In this document: piece by piece, positions 27,059-36,452 of the stretch
How positions within the stretch are numbered: position 1 is the first letter of the stretch
Layout of the letters: each line of letters begins with the position of its first letter
Source of the DNA: an uncultured Bacteroidales bacterium
GTDB lineage: Bacteria > Bacteroidota > Bacteroidia > Bacteroidales > Bacteroidaceae
DNA: 64,000 bases
Direction: 5' to 3'
Assembly: GCA_902802815.1 (NCBI GenBank)
Contig: CADCNQ010000005.1
Coordinates: forward strand, 62,001 to 126,000
Program-made: the position numbers and the translations under genes
The notes under the pieces: model-generated
Told to the model about the DNA's origin: nothing
The model's database searches: none
The model's input: the letters and a program-made list of their open reading frames with translations, nothing else

Positions 27059-27655
27059 ATGAACACCGTGGAGCGTATCATAAAAAGAAGCGTCGACTTC
27101 GTTGTAGCCCTCTTCTCCATCATAATATCCGCTCCCATCTTCATGCTCTGCTGGATATTGGTGAAATGGGACGACGGAGGCAAAGTGATATTCTCACAGG
27201 AGCGCACGGGAAAAGGCGGTAAGACATTCCGTATATACAAGTTCCGCACCATGACACCGAATGCCGAGGAATTCGGTGTGCCCGAACTGTGCAACCAGCC
27301 CAGCGACCCACGCCTCACACCGGTGGGCACATTCCTCAGAGCACATCATCTGGACGAACTGCCCCAGCTGTGGAACGTGCTGAAGGGAGACATGGCCTTC
27401 GTGGGCCCGAGACCGGAACGACCCTATTTCATCAACAAGATAATGGAACACGACCCGCGATACGAGTATCTCTACCAGATACGGCCCGGCATCACATCAT
27501 ACGCCACACTCTACAACGGCTACACCGACACGATGGAGAAGATGCTCAAGCGGCTGCACTACGACCTCTACTATCTGGGCCACCGCTCCTTCAAATTCGA
27601 CTGCAAAATCATGTGGCGCACCTTTGTGAGAATAGTGCGCGGAGACAGATTCTGA
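27059..27655 (+). CDS. bacterial sugar transferase (PglC/WbaP-type phosphoglycosyl transferase)
   Basis: 198 residues from the ATG 27059; a GTG at 27008 would add 17 residues without family likeness. A re-entrant membrane helix is at about 10-32, then FSQERTGKGGKTFRIYKFRTM, the catalytic Asp-x-x-Asp-like DELPQLWNVLKGDMAFVGPRPERPYF (about 100-125) and IRPGITSYATLYNGY. It moves a sugar-1-phosphate onto the lipid carrier as the first step of repeat-unit assembly. A second member lies at 34748. The stop is one base away from the convergent lipoprotein gene. Confidence 0.88.
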   Translation: MNTVERIIKRSVDFVVALFSIIISAPIFMLCWILVKWDDGGKVIFSQERTGKGGKTFRIYKFRTMTPNAEEFGVPELCNQPSDPRLTPVGTFLRAHHLDELPQLWNVLKGDMAFVGPRPERPYFINKIMEHDPRYEYLYQIRPGITSYATLYNGYTDTMEKMLKRLHYDLYYLGHRSFKFDCKIMWRTFVRIVRGDRF

Positions 27656-27656
27656 C

Positions 27657-28127
27657 TTAATACCTGCGGAACTTCAGCGTGCCGCTATCGCCAGAAAGCA
27701 CCATTTCATCGTCATTCAGCACCAAAATGCGGAACACTCCGTCGGAGGGTATTCCGTATTTCTTCAAATCCGTGAAAGGTATCGGTGTGTCGGTGTTGTA
27801 ATTATTCTTGTAGGCACCCGTCAGGATTATCTGGTCGGGGGTCTCCTGGAACTTGCAGATGTACACAAAATCAAGCTGAAGCAGCGACAACTGGAAATGG
27901 TAGTATATGCCGTCGTATTTCGTGGCGACCACCGCATCCGAGGCATCACGCCACTCGAGGAGCTGCCACTGACCATAGAGCGGGCTGGAATCGCGCTTGT
28001 TGTCACATCCCGCAAGCACCAGCACTGTCAGCAATATCAGCAGAAAGGAGCGAACAGCTGAAACCTGAAACCTGAAACCTGAAACTGACCTTATCTGTCG
28101 CATATCTGTATGTAGCGCTTTAATCAT
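27657..28127 (-). CDS. small lipoprotein, lipocalin-like
   Basis: 156 residues. The start at 28127 is chosen because its ATG overlaps the upstream stop as TAATG. The long N-terminal region contains a stretch (GFRFQVS) encoded by a 7-bp tandem repeat, followed by the hydrophobic core and lipobox LVLAGC near residue 41. The rest is a beta-rich domain (LYGQWQLLEWRD..., DGVFRILVLNDDEMVLSG) of the small lipocalin-like Bacteroidales type. It is probably anchored in the outer membrane. Its role beside Wzi is unknown. Confidence 0.65.
   Translation of the reverse strand: MIKALHTDMRQIRSVSGFRFQVSAVRSFLLILLTVLVLAGCDNKRDSSPLYGQWQLLEWRDASDAVVATKYDGIYYHFQLSLLQLDFVYICKFQETPDQIILTGAYKNNYNTDTPIPFTDLKKYGIPSDGVFRILVLNDDEMVLSGDSGTLKFRRY
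28059..28086. repeat. 7-bp tandem repeat inside the lipoprotein signal region
   Basis: Four units TGAAACC (the last TGAAACT). Seven is not a multiple of three, so loss or gain of one unit would shift the frame of the signal peptide of the lipoprotein gene. Confidence 0.8.
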
Positions 28128-29671
28128 TAATGTGTGGAGTTGAGCCATCCCGAATAGCGTAGCGTAAGCATGGCACCGTTGCTCTCACCGAGCAGCGTGC
28201 CGTCATTGTGACCGTATGAACCCGTGATACTCAGACCGCGGACACGGCGGGGCTTCCAGGTGGCCTCGATGAGATAGAAATTGCCGTAGAGAGGGTCAAC
28301 GGTGGGTTGCCTGTATGTGCCCCAGCTCCTGTCATGCGTGTAGAGGAAACGCCATGCAAACTGGGAACAGGGTTCGCCGCAGAGACCCACATGGTGGGCC
28401 CGCACACGGTTGTGATACACGGCGAGCGAACCGTTGTCATTGTAGAGCGGAGAAATCAGCACAGGCACACCCATCACCTTACCTCCGTGCTGCCAGGAAC
28501 CGTACACCGTATTGTTGTAGTAGTCGTCACGGGCACTTACCTGGTCGGGGAGAGCCAGCGTGTGGTCGTGATAGACCGGACCGGACTGGTCCTTGGTGGT
28601 GAGATACTCATACACAAGGGAAGACACGAAGGGATTCTTCGGGAGATTCGCCTCAAAACCGAGAAGCATGTCGTTCCACGCATACTGCCAGAACATCTGA
28701 CTGTGGTCCTCGAACTGGTGCTCATAATACACTGCCACGCCCCACTTCCTGTCCTTCCACTCCAGACGTGCGTGCCACGAACCGAGATGGTTGCCGCTCA
28801 CATTGCTGTAGTCCGCACCGTCGGTGCTGTCGCCGCCACCGGGGATAAAGGCATCCCAATAACCCTTGATGCCGTTGTTCATATTCTCATTGAAATATGC
28901 TCCCGTCTCACGGCTGCGCAGGTTGTAGCCCCAACCGCCGAACTGAGCCGACATCTCAATGCCGCCCGAGAGTATCAGCGGGAAACGCTTCTCGTTACCG
29001 AACTTGAGGAAAAGGGCCTTGGAATGGTATCTGCTGCCGGAGGTGTAGGCATTGAGCGTGCCGTCGTTGTGCTCACGCTGCCAACGGGCATCGGTGTACC
29101 ATCCGAAAGCCAGATGAGCCTTGAAGGAAAGGAAACCCTTGGTGCCGGGAATGGCCCAGAAGCGGGGCATCTCGATGCGAGCCTGGGGAATGGGACGTGC
29201 ATTGTTGCCGGAAGTGAGACCACCCATGGACAGCACAGGAGCCGGGAACGGGTCCACGATGTCGTTGGACGTGGAGGCCGCACCGCGGAATTCCAGCGGA
29301 CGCTCCTTCTGACCGATAGAAAGACGCAGCATCTTCCACTCCAAATCCACATAAGCCTGCTGGATGCAGAAATATCCGCTCTTCTTGTATATGGGAGATG
29401 CCACATCGACACCGTAGCCTACACGCCAGAAATGCAGAGAGTCGTTCTCAGCATTGCGATGCAGTTCTGCGCGGAAGAGTCCGCTGTAGTTCTCACGGGT
29501 GGAGAGTCCGTAGCGTCCCGACGTGAACCAGAACGGAGCATTGTCTCCCCCGCCTGCCGTGCCGGAAGCCGTGAAACTGTACTCTATATCCTCGAAAATG
29601 TGACTCTGGGCCTGAAGCATGGCAGAAATCAGGCAGAGCAACGGCAATATGAAAAACCCTTTTCTCATCAT
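28127..29671 (-). CDS. Wzi-family capsule assembly outer-membrane protein
   Basis: 514 residues with a signal peptide (about 1-21, ...LQAQS). Many amphipathic beta strands follow, and there is the Wzi-type start DIEYSFTASGTAGGGDNAPFWFTSGRYGLS, with the core KERPLEFRG near 122. Wzi forms an outer-membrane barrel that holds polysaccharide at the cell surface. It overlaps the PorZ-like gene by 4 bases upstream and the lipoprotein by TAATG downstream, so the whole block from 34.6 to 27.7 kb is one operon. Confidence 0.85.
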   Translation of the reverse strand: MMRKGFFILPLLCLISAMLQAQSHIFEDIEYSFTASGTAGGGDNAPFWFTSGRYGLSTRENYSGLFRAELHRNAENDSLHFWRVGYGVDVASPIYKKSGYFCIQQAYVDLEWKMLRLSIGQKERPLEFRGAASTSNDIVDPFPAPVLSMGGLTSGNNARPIPQARIEMPRFWAIPGTKGFLSFKAHLAFGWYTDARWQREHNDGTLNAYTSGSRYHSKALFLKFGNEKRFPLILSGGIEMSAQFGGWGYNLRSRETGAYFNENMNNGIKGYWDAFIPGGGDSTDGADYSNVSGNHLGSWHARLEWKDRKWGVAVYYEHQFEDHSQMFWQYAWNDMLLGFEANLPKNPFVSSLVYEYLTTKDQSGPVYHDHTLALPDQVSARDDYYNNTVYGSWQHGGKVMGVPVLISPLYNDNGSLAVYHNRVRAHHVGLCGEPCSQFAWRFLYTHDRSWGTYRQPTVDPLYGNFYLIEATWKPRRVRGLSITGSYGHNDGTLLGESNGAMLTLRYSGWLNSTH

Positions 29672-32100
29672 TTCATCATGACAATACGTGATATCACAGC
29701 CTCATCGCCGTCTTCCGTGCTGCACACCACATGATAGATGCCGCTCGACACACGGTTGCCTGCACGGTTGTGTCCGTCCCACCGGCAACAACCGCCCGTA
29801 CTGTGTCCATACCACACTATCTGGCCGGAAGAAGAAAGTATCTTTATCTCAGCATTCTCCGTAAGACCCTTGATGGTAATCAGACCATGATAGCCGGGGG
29901 TAACGGGATTGGGATAGATAAGTATGTTGTCGTATTCAAGACTCTCAGCCGGAGGCACCTCTCCGGTGTCGTAAAGAGCAAGGCCGCCCATCGTGGCAAT
30001 GGCCACCTCACCGGTGAAGGGATTCACCGCGATACTGTTGATACTGTTCGATGGAAGCGGCGAATTTGACGTGTCGTAGTGGAGCTGCTGGAATTGTCCG
30101 TCACCACTGATGCGATACACACCGCTGCCGTCCGTGCCCACCCACTTGTTGCCGCGGGCATCAAGGGCAATAGCCGTAATGGGTATGCCGTCGAAGAGAT
30201 AGTCGGCAAGACCGCTGCCGTCGTTGCGGTTTATTATTATCTGCTTCAACTGGTACGTGCCGCTCTCAAAGAGTGCTCCTACATCTTCCATAATATACAG
30301 GCCCATATCGGTGCCCACCCAGACGGAACCGTCGCTGTCCTCCATGAGACAATAGTACACGGTAGGCTCTATCTTGGTTCCCGACTGGTTGAACCACGCG
30401 GAATGATGCTTGGCCGCAGACAGCTTCAACTGGCTGTTGACGGTGAATGCAAACAGTCCGGTATTGATCCAGCCGTTGACACTCAGGATGCGTATGCGCT
30501 GACTTCCCAGAGCGGTGGACGTGAAGAGAAGCTGATCCTGCTTCAGACCGCCCTTGATTGATTCGTGGTATATCGCCTTCCAGCTGCCGTCCGGCTTCCT
30601 CACACGCAACAGCGTGTCCTGCATCTGCTGGGTGAGCCACAGGTTACCGGATTCGTCGTACTGCAGCGCGCTGCACGACACATAGTTGTAGTAGGTCTCC
30701 ACATCGGGAAGGATGCTGCGCAGAGGCGAGTTGTCGGAATTGTAGAGCTTCACGAACTTACCGTCCTTATACTCCTCCAAACCGTTGCGGTAGGCCGAAA
30801 CGAAGATGTGACTGTCATCCTGGGGGTCTTGCACCGCATCCAAAGCATTCCAGTGATTGAATTTGGGGTAGCGGCTGCGGGAGGATTCCAAGGCACCCTT
30901 CTCGTCTATGACATTCCACGTACCGCCCTCACAGTAGGACATCGTGAATGGATTCAGGTCTTCCGAACCTACCACGTTTCTGCCACCAGTCACCAGAAGG
31001 CGGTCGCCCACGTAGCGCACCTTATAAGAGAGGTTGCGCATCGGACTCTCCACCGAGACATTGTGGACATCTGTGGTCTGAAGACTGCCGCCCTTCAGCT
31101 TATATCCGGAGAAACCGTCCATGCCCTCCGAAAGCCAGTAGGTGGAACCGTCGTAGGAAGCGCCCGTAAGATACGGCGAACATGCCACATCCTGCGTGGT
31201 GGAAGTCTGGGGGTCGGAGGCATCAGTCAGGAGCAGATGACCGTCGCTGCGGACTGTCATCACCATACCCTTCTCCGCCTTCATATCCGTGAAGTATCTC
31301 TCAGCTCCGGCGCTTGCTATTCTCTGCATGCCGGAAGGAGCTATCTCCCCCTCTGCAAGAGAGAAACGGAACAGATTCCCCGTATTGCTGACGAAGAAGT
31401 TTCCCGACTGGTATGCCGCGCGCAGACAGGTGGTGCCGCGCGCCAGAGTCTTTATCGTCTTTGCATCATTGAGATTGACGCCCTTGGGGGCACAGCAGAT
31501 ACTGTCCTGGGCTGCAAAGACGAGGTATCCCTCGCCTGCCGCCACACTCTTGAGCGCCATCTTCATACGGTAAACCTCTTCTATCACCTGATTTGCCACG
31601 TCCACGACAACAAGTCCGAAGTCGGCCGAGATATAAGCCTTGGTGCCGTCTGTCACTACATCATTGATAATCTTACCGGGAATGGACGCATCCTTGATCT
31701 GAGAAAGGTTTACCACATTGTCGTTGCCGTCGATAAGGTCAATGTTTCCATTGGCATAGACAACAATCAGCGAACGCGCCGTCTGACACCAGCGGACATA
31801 GGCAATACTGTGGTCGGACAGTCCGGAGCATCTGTCGTAGGTGCGTATCAGGGCATTCTCCTGCGTGTCCCATGCCACGAGGGAACCGGACAGGTCGCGC
31901 ACCACATTGGGGTTCCACAGGGACATTGTCTGGTAGTTGCCGTCGTAGAGCACGAAAGTCTTACCGCCGGATGTCACCGCGCACTCACGTGCCACATGAT
32001 AGGCACGGGGAGTCTTCCAAGAAGGATCTTGAGCCGATGCCGTCAGAGCAATGCATGCAAACGACAGCAGGATTAGCAGGAACTTACCTTGTCTGATCAC
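29668..32100 (-). CDS. porZ: PorZ-like type IX secretion protein (beta-propellers plus C-terminal sorting-type domain)
   Basis: 810 residues. A signal peptide (1 to about 23, ...TASAQ) is followed by two propeller-like regions: an N-terminal one with SIAYVRWCQTARSLIVVYANGNIDLIDG (about 98-125), and a second with regulator-propeller repeats such as SDGSVWVGTDMGLYIMED and ARGNKWVGTDGSGVYRISGDG. A T9SS type A sorting-like domain ends it (ILIYPNP near 727 to IVMMK). Order and size match PorZ, which in Porphyromonas binds anionic LPS and hands it to the PorU sortase. Placement between wzi and the BY-kinase with 4-base overlaps on both sides links it to polysaccharide export. Confidence 0.7.
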   Translation of the reverse strand: MIRQGKFLLILLSFACIALTASAQDPSWKTPRAYHVARECAVTSGGKTFVLYDGNYQTMSLWNPNVVRDLSGSLVAWDTQENALIRTYDRCSGLSDHSIAYVRWCQTARSLIVVYANGNIDLIDGNDNVVNLSQIKDASIPGKIINDVVTDGTKAYISADFGLVVVDVANQVIEEVYRMKMALKSVAAGEGYLVFAAQDSICCAPKGVNLNDAKTIKTLARGTTCLRAAYQSGNFFVSNTGNLFRFSLAEGEIAPSGMQRIASAGAERYFTDMKAEKGMVMTVRSDGHLLLTDASDPQTSTTQDVACSPYLTGASYDGSTYWLSEGMDGFSGYKLKGGSLQTTDVHNVSVESPMRNLSYKVRYVGDRLLVTGGRNVVGSEDLNPFTMSYCEGGTWNVIDEKGALESSRSRYPKFNHWNALDAVQDPQDDSHIFVSAYRNGLEEYKDGKFVKLYNSDNSPLRSILPDVETYYNYVSCSALQYDESGNLWLTQQMQDTLLRVRKPDGSWKAIYHESIKGGLKQDQLLFTSTALGSQRIRILSVNGWINTGLFAFTVNSQLKLSAAKHHSAWFNQSGTKIEPTVYYCLMEDSDGSVWVGTDMGLYIMEDVGALFESGTYQLKQIIINRNDGSGLADYLFDGIPITAIALDARGNKWVGTDGSGVYRISGDGQFQQLHYDTSNSPLPSNSINSIAVNPFTGEVAIATMGGLALYDTGEVPPAESLEYDNILIYPNPVTPGYHGLITIKGLTENAEIKILSSSGQIVWYGHSTGGCCRWDGHNRAGNRVSSGIYHVVCSTEDGDEAVISRIVMMK

Positions 32101-34583
32101 TTCTCCGTAACTACTTCTCCTTCGCCTGTGCTGCTGTAGTTACCGTACATACCGTAGTGACCATAGCGGCCATAACCGTATCCGTAACCATAACCGTAGG
32201 CTCCGCCATATTTCTTGTAACCATAGTAGTAGCCGTACCTCTTCTTGCTCAAATCCAAACCGTTGAGGACAAGATTTACCTTCGGGAGCTTATTATCGGC
32301 TACGAGTTCGTTGATGAAACGGAAGTTGGCCTTGGGAGAATAGTCTGCACGGGCCACAAAGATAGCCATGTCGCTCACACGACCCATCATCAGCGTGTCG
32401 CTCACCAAACCGATCGGGGGCGTATCAAGGATGATATAGTCGTATTTCTTACGGAAATATTCCATCGCCTTTTCAAGATTGCTGCGCGAGATAAGTTCTG
32501 CAGGGTTGGGAGGTATGATACCGGCAGCAAGCACATCCAGATACTCATGACCGACACTCGGATATATCTGCTTCTCCAGCAATTCGTAATCCGACTCGTC
32601 CGCAGCAAGATATTTCGTGATACCGCGCTTGTCCGCAGGCAGGCCGAAGAGTTTCACCAACTGAGGCTTACGGATATCCAGACCTATCAGAAGCACCTTC
32701 TTCTTCAGGAAAGCGAAAGACATTGCCAGGTTGGATGCCACGAACGTCTTACCCTCACCGGGAATACATGAAGTACACATTATCACTTTCTCGTCTCCCT
32801 TCAGGATGAAGTCTATGTTGGCACGCAGTCCGCGGAAACTCTCTTCCATCGTGTTGTTGCGGTTCTCACGCACACAGATGCCTCGGTCGCCCGGAGTTAA
32901 TGTCGCATCAACGGGTATGTCTGCCAGAATGTGAATCTTGGTGAGACGTTCAATATCGTTGCGGCCTTCAATGCGGTAACGCATCAAGGTGAGCAGATAC
33001 AGAATGGCCAAAGGCAGGCCGAAACCGAACACAAAGCATGCAAGCAACACGATGGAGCCCTTGGGAGACACCTTGCGGGGCAACACCGCACTGCTGATCA
33101 CCTTACCCTTGCGCGCCGTTGATGCCAAAGTGATGTAGTTCTCCTCACGCTTCTGCAACAGAGTAAGATACAGACCGGCCTTTATCTCCTGCTGGCGGGC
33201 GATATTGTTGAACGTATGCTCCATCTTGGGTGATTCCTTCACACGTCCGAGGTACATATTGTACTGACTGTCCACACCCTTCTTCTTTTGCTTGAGGTCT
33301 TCGTACACACTCTCTACGCTGCGTCTGATGGCAGGCCAAAGCTGAGCCATCTGGTCGTCAATACGGACCACCATCGGGTTAGTCTCACTGGATGACTTCA
33401 TCAAACGGGCACGACTGAGCACCAAAGCGTTGTATTCACTGATCTGCGTTGCCACAGCCTGATTGGACTGACCAAGGGTGGCGGGTATCACCTCCTTCGC
33501 ATTGGCGGGGTGTTTCATATAGTCCACCAGCGACTTGACAAGGAGCAGTTCTGTCTGCATCTCCACCTGCTTCTGCTGGAAATTGGTACTGGCACCCAGA
33601 GCCGTGGTAGCATCATTGGCAAGGTTGATGAGTTCGTTGCGCTTTTTGAAGTTCTCCATATCAAACTCCGTCTGGTCCAGCTCCTCTTTGATGATTCTGA
33701 TACGTTCGCCGATAAATTCCTCTGTTTTTTCCGCAATCTCATTCTTATCCTCGTTGGCATCATCATTATATGCCTGGGCAAGAGCTTCCAGATACTCCAT
33801 ACAGCGATGAGGCAGATTGTCGTCCATTGACACCTGTGCCACAGTGGTCATCTTAGAGGTAGGAGCGGCTTTAACCTTGCTTGCATAGAGCATGCTGACA
33901 AGATTCAGCGGGTAGATCGTCACATGCAAGTTCCGCTCTGAAATGGGAATACTGAGGTTTTTGTTCAAGAACAGTGTTCCGACAGGAGTGGGTATTGTAG
34001 AAGGAAGCGAGTCCAGAGTCTTATCGATAGTATACTCCTGCTCCACGGCCTCCTCCGATTCATCATCCTCCGGCAAGAACATCTTTCCCGTCACATGAAG
34101 CACCTCGTTTTCCTTGGATATTGTCAAAAAAATCGGGTATTCCAATTCATCGAGCCTTCCCTCCTCAAAGTCAACGACAATCGGGCTGTTCTTGTACACT
34201 TCACGGCTGGTGATGCGACCCTCCTGAACATAATTTACATAGAGTTTCAGGTTTTTCACCACGCGATTGGCCAAACCGGTTGAAGTAAGGATTTCAAGCT
34301 CATTGTCAAAGCCGGAGCTGTTTGTCATCATACCCAACCTGTCCATTGCATAGCCGTTGACACTGCGTGAACGACGCGTATCATCGTCCTTGATAAGAAG
34401 CTTCATGCTTGCAGTGTACACGGGAGTTGCATATCTGAGATACACAAAACCGCAACCTACAAAAAATATGACGCTCAGCAGCACATACTGCCAATTCAAA
34501 ACAAAGATTTGAAAAAGGGTTTTTAAGTTAAGAGAACTATCCTCTTCCTCTCCAGTCTGGTTGTTTTCTACGTAATCTGCCAT
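32097..34583 (-). CDS. BY-kinase: Wzz/GNVR membrane protein fused to tyrosine autokinase (Wzc-like)
   Basis: 828 residues from the ATG 34583; an earlier in-frame start at 34616 lies in the promoter. There is an N-terminal membrane helix near 28-46, a long coiled-coil periplasmic part, a second helix near 504-524 (GSIVLLACFVFGFGLPLAILYLLTL), then the kinase: Walker A CIPGEGKTF near 604, Walker A' LIGLDIRKPQ near 632, Walker B YIILDTPP near 697. The tail holds about 15 tyrosines, many as GY repeats, the autophosphorylation cluster. Cycling of its phosphorylation controls polymer length and export. It is the first gene of the minus-strand operon. Confidence 0.92.
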   Translation of the reverse strand: MADYVENNQTGEEEDSSLNLKTLFQIFVLNWQYVLLSVIFFVGCGFVYLRYATPVYTASMKLLIKDDDTRRSRSVNGYAMDRLGMMTNSSGFDNELEILTSTGLANRVVKNLKLYVNYVQEGRITSREVYKNSPIVVDFEEGRLDELEYPIFLTISKENEVLHVTGKMFLPEDDESEEAVEQEYTIDKTLDSLPSTIPTPVGTLFLNKNLSIPISERNLHVTIYPLNLVSMLYASKVKAAPTSKMTTVAQVSMDDNLPHRCMEYLEALAQAYNDDANEDKNEIAEKTEEFIGERIRIIKEELDQTEFDMENFKKRNELINLANDATTALGASTNFQQKQVEMQTELLLVKSLVDYMKHPANAKEVIPATLGQSNQAVATQISEYNALVLSRARLMKSSSETNPMVVRIDDQMAQLWPAIRRSVESVYEDLKQKKKGVDSQYNMYLGRVKESPKMEHTFNNIARQQEIKAGLYLTLLQKREENYITLASTARKGKVISSAVLPRKVSPKGSIVLLACFVFGFGLPLAILYLLTLMRYRIEGRNDIERLTKIHILADIPVDATLTPGDRGICVRENRNNTMEESFRGLRANIDFILKGDEKVIMCTSCIPGEGKTFVASNLAMSFAFLKKKVLLIGLDIRKPQLVKLFGLPADKRGITKYLAADESDYELLEKQIYPSVGHEYLDVLAAGIIPPNPAELISRSNLEKAMEYFRKKYDYIILDTPPIGLVSDTLMMGRVSDMAIFVARADYSPKANFRFINELVADNKLPKVNLVLNGLDLSKKRYGYYYGYKKYGGAYGYGYGYGYGRYGHYGMYGNYSSTGEGEVVTEK

Positions 34584-34605
34584 AATAATATATATATTTT
34601 CCGCA

Positions 34606-34613
34606 CAAAGGTA
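34606..34613 (-). promoter_or_regulatory. -7 box of the BY-kinase/PorZ/Wzi operon
   Basis: Minus strand TACCTTTG, about 23 bases before the ATG at 34583. A divergent box for the sugar transferase lies about 100 bases away. The -33 box is unclear. Confidence 0.55.
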
Positions 34614-34709
34614 CAACTTTTACTTAATTCCACACGTCTCCGATGCCCAAAAAAACAAGTTGAGGTCCGATTTTTCTCTCTTTTTATACCTTATTTTATA
34701 AAAAATATG

Positions 34710-34717
34710 TACCTTTG
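34710..34717 (+). promoter_or_regulatory. -7 box of the sugar transferase gene
   Basis: TACCTTTG, 30 bases before the ATG at 34748. No clear -33 TTTG. Confidence 0.55.
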
Positions 34718-34747
34718 CGCAGATACTGAGTAATATTAGCAATAGTA

Positions 34748-35821
34748 ATGTCCAAAAAACGCAATATCTCACAAGGTTCGGCAAGATGGGTTATAGCACT
34801 CATTGATGTTATATTTGTCCTTTTGTGTTTCTATTTTGCATACTCCTTTGGCGACAATCAAATCCGCCCCCTGAGTCAGTTCAGTCTGAAGGGATATTTG
34901 TTGATAACGCTACTGGCATATCTGCCCACTGTCGTAGCATTCCGTCCCACATATCTGGACAGGGGTGTGCGTGGAGACATCATTCTCAAGCATGCCATGC
35001 AGGTGAGTGCGCTGCACATCCTGATTCTTTTGGCCCTCCTGTTCATTCTCAAGGATTTTTCCCTGGGCGGAGGAGTCCTTGTCCGGTATGCCGTCTTCGC
35101 AAGTATAGCCATCCTGCTCTGCCGCATTGCAACAAAAAGATTTGCAGCAAAACCGCAGGAATCCGATGGAACAACCGTGCCGGTCTCGACAGAAGAACCG
35201 CTCCTGTGGGTGGAGAATCTCATCCTGAAACGTCTTATTGACATCGCTTTCAGCGGCATCTTCCTGCTGACGGTCTTTCCTGTCATATACGTCATAGTGG
35301 CTATTGCCCTCAAAATAAAAAGCCCCGGTCCCGTGTTCACTATAAGAGAGCGCGTCAACTGGGACGGAAGCACACTGAGAATCGTGAGATTCCGCACCAC
35401 ACAGCTTCGCAGCACTGTTGACGAGAACGGCAACCCTACAGCTGTCATCTCTGAAAGATTCCCGTTCGGGGATTTCCTGAGAGAGACGAATATAGACAAA
35501 CTGCCCCAGTTCATCAACGTCTTTTTCGGCAGTATGTCCATCGTCGGGCCACGCCATTACAGAAAGGAGCAGGCAGAACTGGTGTCCCAGGCAGTCGAGA
35601 CATGCGGTGTCAGCATCTTTGCCAAACCCGGCATCACCGGATGGGCAAAAACGCAGGGATTCTACGGCAAGGCCATGACAGACGAACATGTGACGGACAG
35701 CATAAAGTCAGATCTGTGGTATGTCAGAAACTGGAGCATCTGGCTCGACATTCTCACCGTCTATAAAAGCATTTTCCGGAAACAACCTGACAAGAACATA
35801 ACACAAACAGACATAGCATAA
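34748..35821 (+). CDS. WcaJ/EpsE-like polyprenyl-phosphate sugar-phosphate transferase
   Basis: 357 residues: four N-terminal membrane helices (about 14-125), a linker, a fifth helix at about 160-190, and the catalytic domain with SPGPVFTIRERVNWDGSTLRIVRFRTT (about 197), TNIDKLPQFINVFFGSMSIVGPRHY (about 246) and KPGITGWAKTQGF. The usual Asp-Glu before LPQ is Ile-Asp here, and the KFRSM segment is altered to RFRTT, so it is a divergent member. It would start repeat-unit synthesis for a second glycan. It is followed after 7 bases by an unknown gene, so an operon with the division genes is possible. Confidence 0.85.
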   Translation: MSKKRNISQGSARWVIALIDVIFVLLCFYFAYSFGDNQIRPLSQFSLKGYLLITLLAYLPTVVAFRPTYLDRGVRGDIILKHAMQVSALHILILLALLFILKDFSLGGGVLVRYAVFASIAILLCRIATKRFAAKPQESDGTTVPVSTEEPLLWVENLILKRLIDIAFSGIFLLTVFPVIYVIVAIALKIKSPGPVFTIRERVNWDGSTLRIVRFRTTQLRSTVDENGNPTAVISERFPFGDFLRETNIDKLPQFINVFFGSMSIVGPRHYRKEQAELVSQAVETCGVSIFAKPGITGWAKTQGFYGKAMTDEHVTDSIKSDLWYVRNWSIWLDILTVYKSIFRKQPDKNITQTDIA

Positions 35822-35828
35822 GAAACAG

Positions 35829-36449
35829 ATGAGCATATTTGGAAATCTATTCAAAAAGAAAGAGCAGACGCAGAAAGCAGGAGGCATGGAGGACTTCATG
35901 CTACTCATTCGCGTCTACTATCAAGCCACGATGGCTGCACAGATAGGCATCAACAATCTGGCGGCACTGCCCGACTTGCGTATTTTCAAGCAGACTTACA
36001 AGGTGCCTACCCAAAACAACAAACTCGGCATCGCAGAGAAGAAACAGTGCCAGAAGACTTTAATGAGCATCTACGGCATAAGTGAATCCTTCTTCCATGA
36101 AATTGACAGCAGCGTGAAGCATCATTGCCGGAAGATACAGGATGTACAACCCTATTTTATCCACTTTCAGGGTTTCTCCCAGGATCTCATGATGCTCATG
36201 TCGAACCTTATGCAGTGGAAGTTCCGTCTGCCCGGATTCATGAGGAAGGCCCTCAGGGCAATGGTGGAAAAACAGGTACACGATGTGATGACCAAGAACG
36301 ACTGGAAGGATGACGGTGTGAGAAGAGCCTGCGTTGCAGTGCGTAAATATCAGGCCGCACTCGGATACAGCGAGACCTGGATGACAGAATACGTCCATAC
36401 CATCGTGATGCTGGCAAAGAAAGAAAAAAAGGTTCAACCAGAAGAATAG
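35829..36449 (+). CDS. conserved cytoplasmic protein of unknown function
   Basis: 206 residues with no signal peptide or membrane helix. It is mostly helical with a basic N-terminus (NLFKKKEQTQK), followed by DFMLLIRVYYQATMAAQIGINNLAALPDLRIFK and a C-terminal Lys/Glu-rich tail. I do not recognise a named domain. It lies 7 bases after the sugar transferase and 3 bases before the coiled-coil gene that overlaps zapA, so a link to division or to the cell envelope is possible. Confidence 0.65.
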   Translation: MSIFGNLFKKKEQTQKAGGMEDFMLLIRVYYQATMAAQIGINNLAALPDLRIFKQTYKVPTQNNKLGIAEKKQCQKTLMSIYGISESFFHEIDSSVKHHCRKIQDVQPYFIHFQGFSQDLMMLMSNLMQWKFRLPGFMRKALRAMVEKQVHDVMTKNDWKDDGVRRACVAVRKYQAALGYSETWMTEYVHTIVMLAKKEKKVQPEE

Positions 36450-36452
36450 ACC

